Source: Gordonia rhizosphera NBRC 16068 (lineage in GTDB: Bacteria > Actinomycetota > Actinomycetes > Mycobacteriales > Mycobacteriaceae). Taken from it: a stretch of 64,000 nt of DNA. The stretch is from assembly GCF_000298195.1 (NCBI RefSeq), contig NZ_BAHC01000125.1, positions 99,955 through 163,954 on the forward strand, written 5' to 3'. Numbering within the stretch: position 1 is the stretch's first letter; each line of letters begins with the position of its first letter. The position numbers and the translations under genes were made by a program. Below are positions 44,647 through 53,734 of the stretch, in pieces. The notes under the pieces are model-generated. The model saw only the letters and a list, made by a program, of their open reading frames with translations. It was not told the DNA's origin and ran no database searches.

Positions 44647-45486
44647 ATGGACAGGGTCCCGGAATCGATTTCAGTATCGTCACGCCAGCGGCCCCACTCG
44701 GGCGCCGGACACCGCCGAACCGCCGCTGTGATCGCAGCGCTACTCGTCGTGGGCGCTGCGCAGTTGACCACATTCACCGCCCCGGCAAACGCCGCTCCAG
44801 CCGCAACAGTCATGGTCAAGACCCAACGGATGTCTGCACCCACACTGAAGTCACGGCAGGAAGGTTGGTACCAGAAGGGCCAGAGGCTGACGCTCAAGTG
44901 CCACAAACGCGGACAGGCCGTCCGCGGATATTTCAGCTCCAATATCCCCAACGGCGGCTGGGACAACCTGTGGTATCAAACATCGGACAACGGTTACATC
45001 GCGGATGTCGACATCGAGACTCATACGTTGAATGCACTCGGCCCCGAGTGCGGTCGGACAACGCCGGCGCCCGCACCCGCGCCCGGAAACTCCAGCAAGG
45101 CGAATGCTGCTGTACTCAGGGCAAATTCGGCGGTCGGCACCGATATGTTCGGTGACATCGGCTGCGGCAAGTTTGTCGCTTGGGCCTACGGACGCAATGC
45201 CCTCGGATTCAATACGGCCAAGGAATTCCGAGATTCCCTGTTCTCACAGAACAAGATCCACATGGACCGAAACTTCCCGCGCGGCGCGCTGGTGTTCTCG
45301 CAGAGTTCGTGGGACCGAGGCATGGGCCACGTCGACATTGCCCGGGGCGACGGCACGTTCGTCTCGGGTGGGGTTTCCAAGACTTACCATGGCCTTGCTG
45401 GTGGAGGCCATAACGTGCAAGTCCTGAGCAGGTGGAACCCCGCCCAAGGTGCCACCTACCTGGGGTGGGCATACGCTCCCTGGTGA
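44647..45486 (+). CDS. Secreted SH3-like plus NlpC/P60- or CHAP-type protein
   Basis: A 279-aa exported protein. Residues 1-49 form a Sec signal with a long basic n-region, hydrophobic AVIAALLVVGAAQL and an ANA|AP cleavage site. Residues 55-125 look like a bacterial SH3-type domain (EGWYQKGQRLTLKC, NLWYQTSDNGYIADVDI). After a Pro/Ala linker, residues 150-279 carry a probable cysteine-peptidase fold: C173 in DIGCGKFVAWAYG and H228 in GMGHVDIARGDGTFVSGG. I infer a peptidoglycan-acting amidase or endopeptidase. AGAGGAG precedes ATG 44647. Base composition is lower in GC than neighbours. Confidence 0.72.
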   Translation: MDRVPESISVSSRQRPHSGAGHRRTAAVIAALLVVGAAQLTTFTAPANAAPAATVMVKTQRMSAPTLKSRQEGWYQKGQRLTLKCHKRGQAVRGYFSSNIPNGGWDNLWYQTSDNGYIADVDIETHTLNALGPECGRTTPAPAPAPGNSSKANAAVLRANSAVGTDMFGDIGCGKFVAWAYGRNALGFNTAKEFRDSLFSQNKIHMDRNFPRGALVFSQSSWDRGMGHVDIARGDGTFVSGGVSKTYHGLAGGGHNVQVLSRWNPAQGATYLGWAYAPW

Positions 45487-45494
45487 GTCCGGCA

Positions 45495-45533
45495 GCCGGG
45501 TCGTCGCGCCGTGTCAGTAGCAGACGACCCGGC
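45495..45533. terminator. Hairpin downstream of the secreted-protein gene
   Basis: Arms GCCGGGTCGTC (45495-45505) and GACGACCCGGC (45523-45533), 17-nt loop, 8 nt after the stop. No T-run. Confidence 0.65.
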
Positions 45534-45636
45534 CGGCACGGAGAGCGCGAGATCTGCGGAGACATCGTTGTCTACGGTACAAACATCGATCTCCGCCGAC
45601 AATGCGACACTTGCCAAATCTATCGGCCCGCGACCG

Positions 45637-47121
45637 CTACTCGCCGATGTTCATGTAGACGGCCTTGGGATAGAGGTAGCTTTCGACGTGGTCGCGCGCG
45701 CCCTTCCATCCGTATCCGCTCATCTTGGTGCCGCCGAAGCCGATCGCGGGATCGAGGATGCCGTAGCAGTTCACCCAGACCGTCCCGGCGTCGATGGCCT
45801 GCGACACGCGGTGCGCGCGGCCCACGTTCTCGGTCCACAACCCACCCGCGAGGCCATAGGGAGTCGCGTTCGCCAGGTGAATCGCTTCGGCCTCGGTGTC
45901 GAACGGGATGACTGTCGCGACCGGCCCGAAGATCTCTTCCTGCGCGATCGTCATGTCATTGGTGGCGCCGGCGAACACCGTGGGTTCGATGAAGAACCCT
46001 CCGGACCCCTCACCCTCCGGGCGGCGACCCCCAGCCATGAGTTCCGCCTCACCGCTGCCGATTTCGATGTAGCGCAAGACACGGTCGAGTTGGCGTCCGC
46101 TGATGAGCGGGCCGAGTTGTGTGTCGGGATCGAGGCCGTCGCCCACGCGGATCGTCTGGGTGAACTCGGCGATACGCTCCACGAACTCGTCGTGGATCGG
46201 GCGTTGTACAAGGATGCGCGTCCCCGCAACGCATACCTGCCCGCTGTTGGTGTACACACCCATCGCGGCCCCCGGTACTGCCTTGTCGAGATCGGCATCA
46301 GCGAAGACGATGTCGGGCGACTTCCCACCCAGCTCCATCTGTAGCCGTTTGAGGTTCCCGGCCGACGCGCGAACGATCGTCTGTGCGGTACCCACCGAGC
46401 CGGTGAATGCGATCCGATCGACTCCGTCATGCTCGGCCAGTGCGGCACCAACGTCCTTCCCGTAGCCGGTGACGACGTTGATGACGCCCGGCGGGACACC
46501 CGCTTCCGTCATCAGCTCGGCCACCCGCAGGACCGAGAGTGAGGCGTCCTCGGCAGGCTTGAGCACTGCGGTACAGCCAGTTGCCAGGGCAGGTCCGAAG
46601 ATCCACCACAGCCCGATGAGCGGCCCGTTCCATGGGATGATCCCGCCGACTACACCCACCGGGCGAAGCGAGCGGAGCGTGAGGATGTGTCCGGGAAGCG
46701 AATTGGGCGGGGCAGCAACGGTTCCCGCTCCGGTCTGGGACGCGAAGAACTGCAGTACCTGCGAGGTCCATTCGCGCAACCCCTGGGTCCGGGACAGCGG
46801 GGCGCCCATGTCGAGTGTCTCGATCATGGCGAGCTCGTCGAAGTTCTCCAAAATGACATCGTGGACGCGCAGCAGCAGCTTGCGACGCTCGTGCGGTGTC
46901 CAGCGACTCCATTCACCCTCGAACGCGGTTCGTGCGGCCTTCACCGCGCGGTCGACGTCTGCGGCGTCGCCGGCTGCGATCGTTCCCAACGCCCCGCCCG
47001 TCGCCGGGTTGATGACGTCAATCGTGTTCCCGGAAGTGGCGGGCAGCCATTGCCCGCCGATCAAGTTGGTCTTGTCGCCGCCGATGAAGGCGGGAAGCTC
47101 GTGGGTGGTGGTCAGTGTCAT
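45637..47121 (-). CDS. NAD(P)+-dependent aldehyde dehydrogenase
   Basis: A 494-aa aldehyde dehydrogenase of the usual length. Signature residues: NAD-binding IIPWNGPL, VLKPAEDA, GSVGTAQ, catalytic Glu in QMELGGKSPD, and catalytic Cys in TNSGQVCVAGTRI. The EEIFGPVATV and C-terminal GGTKMSGYGWKGARD match the class 1/2 and betaine/phenylacetaldehyde-type branch. ATG 47121 follows GGAGACAGAACG, part of a tandem repeat. It ends the hyuA-hyuB-adh operon and probably oxidises the aldehyde made by the upstream alcohol dehydrogenase. Confidence 0.92.
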   Translation of the reverse strand: MTLTTTHELPAFIGGDKTNLIGGQWLPATSGNTIDVINPATGGALGTIAAGDAADVDRAVKAARTAFEGEWSRWTPHERRKLLLRVHDVILENFDELAMIETLDMGAPLSRTQGLREWTSQVLQFFASQTGAGTVAAPPNSLPGHILTLRSLRPVGVVGGIIPWNGPLIGLWWIFGPALATGCTAVLKPAEDASLSVLRVAELMTEAGVPPGVINVVTGYGKDVGAALAEHDGVDRIAFTGSVGTAQTIVRASAGNLKRLQMELGGKSPDIVFADADLDKAVPGAAMGVYTNSGQVCVAGTRILVQRPIHDEFVERIAEFTQTIRVGDGLDPDTQLGPLISGRQLDRVLRYIEIGSGEAELMAGGRRPEGEGSGGFFIEPTVFAGATNDMTIAQEEIFGPVATVIPFDTEAEAIHLANATPYGLAGGLWTENVGRAHRVSQAIDAGTVWVNCYGILDPAIGFGGTKMSGYGWKGARDHVESYLYPKAVYMNIGE

Positions 47122-47171
47122 CGTTCTGTCTCCATCATTGTTCTGTCTCCGCCATCGTCCTGTCTCGGTCA
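47121..47171. repeat. 17-bp tandem repeat, three units, spanning the ALDH ribosome-binding site
   Basis: Units 47121-47137, 47138-47154 and 47155-47171 share TCGTTCTGTCTCCATCA-like sequence with two to four changes. On the minus strand each carries GGAGACAGAAC or close, so the Shine-Dalgarno of the aldehyde dehydrogenase is present in up to three copies, the last one positioned at the start codon. Confidence 0.85.
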
Positions 47172-47196
47172 CTGCGCTGTGTGCGCTGGGGATCAC

Positions 47197-48216
47197 TTAC
47201 TCGGCGAACTCGAAGACGCCCTTGCCGGCGTCCTGCTTGTCGAACCAGGCATAGGCCTCTGAGGCCTGCTCGATCGTCCAGGTGTGCGAGTACAGGTCGT
47301 CCACCGGAAGGTCATGTGCGACCACGTAATCGGCGGCACGGGCCTGTTCGATTGATGACATCGTCCACGACGTCATGAGCGTCCACTGCTTCTTGTAGAT
47401 CTGCTGGGTGGTGAACTCGACGTGACCCGGAAGCCCGGTGAACGACGCCCGCCCGAAGGTTCCGAGCACGCTCAATGCGTCCTCACTCGCCCGGCCGGAT
47501 GTCTCCATCACCACGTCCGCCATCCGGCCGCCAGTGTGATCGGCGACGATCTCGGCGAGATCCACCTCGCGAGAGTTCACCACGAGTTCCGCCCCGAACC
47601 GTTTTGCCTGCGCGAGTCGCGCCGCGTCGATGTCGACCGCGAGCACCGTGGCCCCCATCGACGCGGCGAACATCGTCGCGGAAAGTCCCACCGGTCCTTG
47701 CCCGATGACCACGGTGGTGCTGTCCTCGACCCCGCCGAGGCGTTTGATCGCACCCCACGCGGTGCCGGTCCCACAGCCGACGGCGGCTCCCGCCCGGAAC
47801 GACAGGCCCGCGGGCATCGGCAGCAATGTGGTCGCCGGGACCACCGCATACGGGGCGTGACCACCGTTCGCGTGGATGGCCATGGTGGTGCCGGGCGCGG
47901 TCTCACACATCTGCGGCCACCCTGCACGGCACCGCCGGCACATCCCGCAGCCCCAGTAGTGGTGGATCATCACCCGGTCGCCGACGCCGACCAGAGCGTC
48001 GGAGACACCCGGACCGAGCGCGTGCACCACGCCGCAGGGTTCGTGGCCCTGGATCACCGAGTGATCGAACTCGAAGTTGCCGTGATAGAAGTGCAGGTCG
48101 CTGCCGCACATCCCGGAGGCGCGGATCGCGACGACCACCTCGCCGGGCCCTGGCTCGGGTTCCGGGAACTCGTGCAGCGCGGCGGTTGCGTCGCCGGCGA
48201 ACACTATGCCTTTCAT
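47197..48216 (-). CDS. Zinc-dependent alcohol dehydrogenase (MDR family)
   Basis: A 339-aa medium-chain dehydrogenase. Catalytic zinc ligands: Cys in SGMCGSDLHFYHG, His-Glu in QGHEPCG; structural zinc site CGMCRRCRAGWPQMC. The Rossmann motif is GQGPVGLSA followed by DIDAARLAQAK (Asp at the end of strand 2, so NAD+ is preferred). It oxidises a primary or secondary alcohol. The start overlaps the hyuB stop by 4 bp, so it is translationally coupled to the HyuAB subunits. In acetone or acetophenone pathways a secondary alcohol dehydrogenase precedes an ATP-dependent carboxylase, a possible reading of this operon. Confidence 0.9.
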   Translation of the reverse strand: MKGIVFAGDATAALHEFPEPEPGPGEVVVAIRASGMCGSDLHFYHGNFEFDHSVIQGHEPCGVVHALGPGVSDALVGVGDRVMIHHYWGCGMCRRCRAGWPQMCETAPGTTMAIHANGGHAPYAVVPATTLLPMPAGLSFRAGAAVGCGTGTAWGAIKRLGGVEDSTTVVIGQGPVGLSATMFAASMGATVLAVDIDAARLAQAKRFGAELVVNSREVDLAEIVADHTGGRMADVVMETSGRASEDALSVLGTFGRASFTGLPGHVEFTTQQIYKKQWTLMTSWTMSSIEQARAADYVVAHDLPVDDLYSHTWTIEQASEAYAWFDKQDAGKGVFEFAE

Positions 48217-50204
48217 CGTGTTTCTCCTCCCGTCCAGCCGCCCCGAAGTCGCGCCGTGGCCTCGGTGTCGATGCGAAGTTCCTCGGGTTTGCGGCGCGGA
48301 TCGCCGACGACCACCACGCCGTAGTCACGGGCGGCCGCCTCGATGCTCACGTACTCGTTCCGGACATCTCGTAACACCGCTTGGGGATCACGGGTTCTCG
48401 GGTCCCCCCAACCGCCGCCGCCGTTGGTCAGGCACCGCAGCAGCGTTCTCGGTTCTGTGCGCCACACCCGTTGCGAGGCAAAGTAGTGATACTTCCCGTG
48501 CTCGGGATCCACACACTTGGTGTCGGGGTGGAGAACGCCTGCGACGGGCACACTGTCGTGGTAGGCCGCGTCGTCGGTGGCCCTCATCGTGACACTCTCG
48601 GCCTGAGGCGGGAAGAGCCACATCGCGCCGTTCGGTCCGGCCTGCCCACCGTTGGCCCCGACCCCGCTCGGCTCCTTCGTCCGGAACGGCGAGAGATACT
48701 GTTCGGCAGCGGTGAGCCACAGGGTGTCCTTGAGGTTGGCCGCGCCCCCGCGGTGTCGACCCGCACCGCCGGTGTCGATGGCATGTTCCTTACGGAGGAT
48801 CACCACCGGCGAATCGTGCTCGATGGTCTCGGTCGCGGGGTCGAGATTGTTGAGCGTGAACAACACCGTGTAGCTGTCACCGTCTCCATCGGCGGTCGCT
48901 CCCCACGGACCGTGCTCACCGCCGCACTGGGTGGCGCTGGTCCACGGGATTCCGGCATCGGTGACCCCGGAAGCGTTGTGGGTGTTGGTGGATCCGTAGT
49001 CGCCGCCGACACCGCGGGAGCCGAGTACCGGGTTGAGTGCGTCGAAGATCGCCGACACCACCGCACCAGACGACTCCCAGAACATCATGATCCCGCCGTC
49101 GGGCGGAAGCGAGGAGACGATTGTGCCAGGCGGGGTCAGCAGGTCGATGCTGCGCCAGGTTCCCGAAGTGAACGGCACGCTCGGGTCGAGCAGCATCGTC
49201 AAGGCCACGCCAACCGATGTCTTGGCATCCAGCACACCACAATTGATGCACGTACGCGCTTGCGGGGAGGTACCGCCGAGGTCGATCTCGATGTCGCGTC
49301 CTCGCTTGCGTAGTTCAACCTGCACCCGGTATTCGATACTGTCGTCGAGGCCGTCGGCATCGATGAGAGCCGACCCGTGGTAGTCACCGTCGGGAATCGT
49401 CTCGATGGCGTCGCCCATCTTCTCGGCCGAACTGTCGCAGGCATACGTCAGCGTGCCGAGGTACGCGTCGAGCCCGTAGCGATCGATGTTGCCGAGCACC
49501 AGACGCTCCCCCAACTTGAGCTGCCCGAGGATGCTCTTGAAGTCGGGCAACAACATTCCACCCCATCGCGTGTTGTCGAAGATGAGGCTGAAGGTGGAGC
49601 GCACGGGTTCGTCACCGGACCACAGCAGCATGGGCGGGAGGACCAGGCCGTTCTCGTAGACGTTGGTCTTGGTGGCCGAGAAGCCCCCGGGGACCGTGCC
49701 GCCCATGTCCAGCTGATGGGCGCACATGGTCACGAAGGACACGAGCCGATCCTCGTGGAACACCGGTCGGATGAAGGCGACATCGTTGACGTGACGTCCA
49801 CCGCGGTAGGGATCGTTGCAGATCAGGACGTCGCCGGGCTTGAGATTCTGCGGACCGTACTCGGCCACCGTGTTGCGGACGGCGTCGCCCATGGTGCCCA
49901 GGAACACCATCAGGCTGTTGCTGACCACTGCCATCGGATAGTCGTCCTCGGGCGGCCCGGTGATGGTGCACGCGAAGTCGTACCAGTCCCGGATGATGGG
50001 CGAGAAGGCCTCCCGCATGAAGCCGGTCGACATGTGCTCGACGATGTAGTCGAGCCGGTTCCCTATCACCGACGCGGTGAACCTGTCGCTGTGATACCGC
50101 GTCTCGAAGTCCGCGTCGGACAGGTCCCGGATTCGGTGTTCGAGGGTGTCGGCTGCGCTGTCGGCCGATTCCGTGGTCTCAGTTGGGTCGAGTGTGCTTG
50201 TCAT
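48213..50204 (-). CDS. hyuB: Hydantoinase B/oxoprolinase-family subunit (HyuB)
   Basis: A 663-aa HyuB-family protein. Typical elements: the N-terminal helix FTASVIGNRLDYIVEHMSTGFMREAFSPIIRDWYDFA, GDVLICNDPYRGGRHVNDVAFIRPVF (metal/nucleotide region), HQLDMGGTVPGGFSATKTNVYENGL, and the C-terminal DTGGAGRHRGG and LTNGGGGWGDP. HyuB pairs with HyuA for ATP-dependent hydrolysis (hydantoin, 5-oxoproline) or carboxylation (acetone, acetophenone). ATGA overlap with hyuA. The reading frame is intact although hyuA is interrupted. Confidence 0.9.
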   Translation of the reverse strand: MTSTLDPTETTESADSAADTLEHRIRDLSDADFETRYHSDRFTASVIGNRLDYIVEHMSTGFMREAFSPIIRDWYDFACTITGPPEDDYPMAVVSNSLMVFLGTMGDAVRNTVAEYGPQNLKPGDVLICNDPYRGGRHVNDVAFIRPVFHEDRLVSFVTMCAHQLDMGGTVPGGFSATKTNVYENGLVLPPMLLWSGDEPVRSTFSLIFDNTRWGGMLLPDFKSILGQLKLGERLVLGNIDRYGLDAYLGTLTYACDSSAEKMGDAIETIPDGDYHGSALIDADGLDDSIEYRVQVELRKRGRDIEIDLGGTSPQARTCINCGVLDAKTSVGVALTMLLDPSVPFTSGTWRSIDLLTPPGTIVSSLPPDGGIMMFWESSGAVVSAIFDALNPVLGSRGVGGDYGSTNTHNASGVTDAGIPWTSATQCGGEHGPWGATADGDGDSYTVLFTLNNLDPATETIEHDSPVVILRKEHAIDTGGAGRHRGGAANLKDTLWLTAAEQYLSPFRTKEPSGVGANGGQAGPNGAMWLFPPQAESVTMRATDDAAYHDSVPVAGVLHPDTKCVDPEHGKYHYFASQRVWRTEPRTLLRCLTNGGGGWGDPRTRDPQAVLRDVRNEYVSIEAAARDYGVVVVGDPRRKPEELRIDTEATARLRGGWTGGETR

Positions 50205-52250
50205 GATGCGTTGTTCCTCCGGATGACGATTTCGCCATAGGCCCCGACGGTGGCGTGCTGCCCGGCACCGATGTGTGTGGTGGACAGACCTTCGTTGACG
50301 ATTGCGGGCCCGGTCAGGACATCTCCGGCGCGTAGTGACGCGCGGTCATAGACGTGCGCGACCTGCTCGGCGTCCTCGGTCTCGTCGAGGTCACCCAGGT
50401 AGCGCAGCACTCGCGTACCACTCGCCACCAACGGTTCACCCGCTCGCGCGGGCAGTTGCGGGTATTCGACCTTGTCGGTGCGCAACACCGCCCGCACACG
50501 GAAGGTGGCACCCTCGACCGGGATCATCTCGAATCGGTTGCCGGAACGGCTCTCATAGGTCTCGTGGAACGCGGCGACCATCGTCGCGATCGCCGCGGCA
50601 TCCAGTGTTCCGTCGGGCACGGGGACAAACGGGGTGTCCCAGCTCTGGCCGACAAGATGTGCGTCCATGCTCCGATGGATCTCGACCTCTGTCGCGCCGC
50701 CCAGCTGTTCGCGGAGTTCGGCGTCGAGTTCAGCGAAGATCTCGTCGATCCGTGCCGCGTGTGCGTCGTCGAGCATCAGGTAGGCGCTGCGCTGCACGGC
50801 GAACACCTGGTCGGCGGAGAGGAGGCCGAGAGCCGAGAACAGACCCGGGCTCGGCGGGATGACGACCTGTTTGCACTGAACTGCGTCGAGAACGGCAGGC
50901 AGGAGCATGGGGCCTGCGGCACCGAAGGCCATGAGACTGTGGTCACGCGGGTCGACACCGTTCTTGATGGCGACATTGAACACACCCTCCGCCATGTTGT
51001 GCACGGCCATCTCGTAGGCATGTCTCACCCGACGCCCCCAGAGTGAGTTCGCAGTCGAGCGACTCGAAGGCCTTGCGAGAGAGCTCCCGATCGATGAAGA
51101 CCTCCCCGCCGGCGAAGCCATCGGGGTCGAGGATGCCGATCATCAATGCGGTGTCGGTGGTGGTCGGCTGTGTTCCGCCCCGGCCGAAGCAGGCCGGGCC
51201 TGGTTCGGCGCGAGCACTGTCCGGGCCGACCAGGATCTCACCGTGAGTACCGATGTGGACGATGCTTCCGCCGCCGGCACCGATGCTCGAGATGTCGTTG
51301 GCCAGGGCATTGACCACCAGATCGTGTTCGAGTTCGAAGGAGGTGTTCACGAAGGGTTCACCGCCGGTGACCACACTGATATCGCAGGACGTGCCACCGA
51401 CGTCGGCACAAAGAAGGTCCTTCTCGCCGATCATCGAGCCGAAGTGGGCGCAGGCCACGGTCCCTGCCGCGGGCCCCGAGAACACGACACGGAATGGCCG
51501 GGCCATCGCATGTTCAACCGGTACGAGCGTCGCCGCACAGTCAGCGAAGTTGAGCTGGCCGGAGAATCCGAGGTCGTGCAGTCCGGTGTCCAGGCGCCGG
51601 GAGTAGTCGGCGTAGATGATCTTCATGAGTGAATCGACCACGGTGGTCGACGCCCGCGCGTACTCCTTGGCCAGGGGCGAGACCTCACTGGAGATCGAGA
51701 CGGGTACGTCGCCGATGATCTCCACGACGAGCTCCCGCAGGCGCTGCTCGTGGGCGGGATTGACGTAGGCGTTGATCAGACAGATCGCCACGCCCGCCAC
51801 CCCGCAGTCGCGCAAGACCTCGATCTCCGCGCGGGCCTGCGGCTCATCGAGGTCGAACAGAACCGCACCGTCGGCCAGCATTCGTTCGGCGATCCCTCGA
51901 CGAAGGTAGCGATCGACCAGAGGCCGCGCGGCGTCGCCGAAGCTTCGCCGCCAACCCGGGTCCAGGATCGCATCGGCGGGTCGCCAGACGCGACCCATGT
52001 CAAGAATGTCGCGGTGGCCCTCGGTGGTCAGGAATCCGATCTTCGGCAGGTTCCGGGTGATGATCGCGTTGAGGCCATGTGTGCTCGCGTGGTTGAAGAC
52101 CATGGAGTCCTCGACACCCAGTCGGGCCGCGCCGGCGAGCACCGGTGCGGCGACATCGTCGTAGGCGGTGGATACCTTGGTGGTCAGGATCTGCCCGTCG
52201 CGCCAACCGACCACGTCGGTGAACGTTCCCCCTACATCTACAGCAATCAT
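50201..52250 (-). pseudogene. hyuA: Hydantoinase A/oxoprolinase-family subunit (HyuA), frameshifted
   Basis: Two overlapping frames together encode one HyuA of about 682 aa. The 5' part (from ATG 52250) has the ATPase start MIAVDVGGTFTDVVGW, ADVGGTSCDISVVTGGEP and SSIGAGGGSI. It runs to RKAFESLDCELTLG, then leaves the family pattern; the expected continuation RVRHAYEMAVHNMAEGVF lies in the frame one base over and goes on to the HyuB junction. The shift coincides with a run of five C (51035-51039, plus strand). Removing one base restores a continuous frame of 2049 nt. It could be a real mutation, phase variation or a sequencing error. Otherwise no decay is visible. Confidence 0.85.
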
Positions 52251-52291
52251 TCGACTTGTCCCTTCGTTGTTGTTTCGTCCGAGCGCGTCGA

Positions 52292-52495
52292 TCAGACGAG
52301 ATCGACCAGCAAGGTGATCGGACCCAGGCGGTTCGCCGGCGTGCGCTCGAGCGAGAAGAGGCACGACTGACATTTCGTGACGCGGACCCATCCCGACTCA
52401 CTGACGGCGTCGTAGCGAGCAAGATCCGCCGCTTGGCAGCGGGGGCATTGCCCCGGCACGATCTCACGCTCCACTTCAGGTGCGGACTCGGTCAT
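52292..52495 (-). CDS. Small zinc-ribbon protein associated with HyuA/HyuB
   Basis: A 67-aa acidic protein with two CxxC pairs (PGQCPRCQAADL and VTKCQSCLFSL), forming a zinc ribbon. It starts the minus-strand operon, 41 nt before hyuA. Small zinc-binding subunits accompany acetone-carboxylase-type HyuAB enzymes (gamma subunit), so I infer an accessory subunit. ATG 52495 follows TTGGAGCGAC; a longer frame reaching 52579 has no ribosome-binding site. Confidence 0.72.
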   Translation of the reverse strand: MTESAPEVEREIVPGQCPRCQAADLARYDAVSESGWVRVTKCQSCLFSLERTPANRLGPITLLVDLV

Positions 52496-52701
52496 GTCGC
52501 TCCAATCTCTTTCTCCGACATCGAGTACGGCCACGCTAAAAGGGAGTGACACGGCCCACAATCCGCTATGCGAAAGCACTATCCGGAGAGCGATACATTA
52601 TCCATTATGTGTACAGCTTTATCCTCAATACGTTGGCGTGGGACGCGAGGTGTGCCACACTGGGCCGTGATGATGGTCGCCTGGCGAGCGTGGAGGTTGG
52701 C

Positions 52702-53694
52702 ATGCCGCTCATGACACGGGCTGTGCCTGTGGTTCATCGAAGCTTCACGACGTCCGATCCCGCATTGGCGCACGCGCACGTACAAGACACCTTCGCAGTG
52801 CACGATCTCGCGCTTGATCACGAGGACCGCGTGCGGTTCCGACTCGATTCGGCAACCACCGACCGGGTGACGGTCGGGCGGATGGCCTACGGAGTACCCG
52901 CGCACATAGCCGGCCCCGCGATGCGTGATTGCTATCACGTGAATCTGCTCGTGTCGGGGCATTGCACGGCCGTCCAGAGTGATCGCAGCGCGTCCTTCTC
53001 CGCCGATCAGAAGAACTCGGGAGTGGTTTTCGGCCCCGAAGCCCCGGTGCTCATCGACTGGAGTGGCGACTGTGCTCAGTACCATCTGAAACTGACACGA
53101 AGCATTTTCGAAGAACATGCCGCTCGGCTCGCCGGACATTCCACATCGTCGGCGATCGACTTCGACCTCACCTTCCCTTTGGACTCCGCCGCCGGTCGAT
53201 CGCTGTGTTCATCGGTGGCCTTCTACTACTCCCAGTTGGCCACCGACGGCGGACTCGCGACCATGCCTGCGGTCCAGCGCGAACTGGAATCAGCGTTGAT
53301 GACGCAGGTCCTGCTCGTCGCACGGAGCAACCTCACCGCGGAACTCGTCCGCGACGTGCCCCGCCGCCCGGACACCATCATCCGCGAGGTCATCGACCAC
53401 ATCGATCGCCACGCCAAAGACGATCTGTCAATAGTGATGCTCGCCGCGTTGTTCGGGACCACCGCCCGCACCCTGCAGGCCGGATTCCAGAGAGAGATCG
53501 GGATGACTCCCAGTGCCTATATCCGGGCCGTCCGCCTCGACGGAGCACATCAAGATCTCTGTGCCGGACAAGGACTTTCGGTCAGCGAGATCGCCAACCG
53601 CTGGCACTTCTTCCATCTGGGCCGATTCGCCCAACAATACCGGTCGCGCTTCGGCCGAACTCCTTCGGCGACGCTGCACCCGGGTTCTCGCTGA
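52702..53694 (+). CDS. AraC-family transcriptional activator
   Basis: A 330-aa regulator. Residues 60-200 form an AraC-binding-like (cupin-type, AraC_binding_2) sensing domain. The C-terminus has two helix-turn-helix units: LSIVMLAALFGTTARTLQAGFQREIGMTPSAYIRAVRL and LSVSEIANRWHFFHLGRFAQQYRSRFGRTPSATL; quoted pieces lie at about residues 238-325. ATG 52702 follows GTGGAGG with 6-nt spacing; the longer frame from 52546 lacks this. It diverges from the zinc-ribbon-hyuAB operon with a 206-nt spacer and probably activates it in response to the substrate. Confidence 0.87.
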   Translation: MPLMTRAVPVVHRSFTTSDPALAHAHVQDTFAVHDLALDHEDRVRFRLDSATTDRVTVGRMAYGVPAHIAGPAMRDCYHVNLLVSGHCTAVQSDRSASFSADQKNSGVVFGPEAPVLIDWSGDCAQYHLKLTRSIFEEHAARLAGHSTSSAIDFDLTFPLDSAAGRSLCSSVAFYYSQLATDGGLATMPAVQRELESALMTQVLLVARSNLTAELVRDVPRRPDTIIREVIDHIDRHAKDDLSIVMLAALFGTTARTLQAGFQREIGMTPSAYIRAVRLDGAHQDLCAGQGLSVSEIANRWHFFHLGRFAQQYRSRFGRTPSATLHPGSR

Positions 53695-53734
53695 TGAGAT
53701 GGTGGCCGACCGGATCAGACTCACCGGAACGAGA

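Noticed and set aside
50201..51121. The 306-codon HyuA C-terminal frame as an independent gene
   Set aside because: Its first residues read as out-of-frame HyuA coding sequence and there is no ribosome-binding site; it is the 3' part of the frameshifted hyuA.
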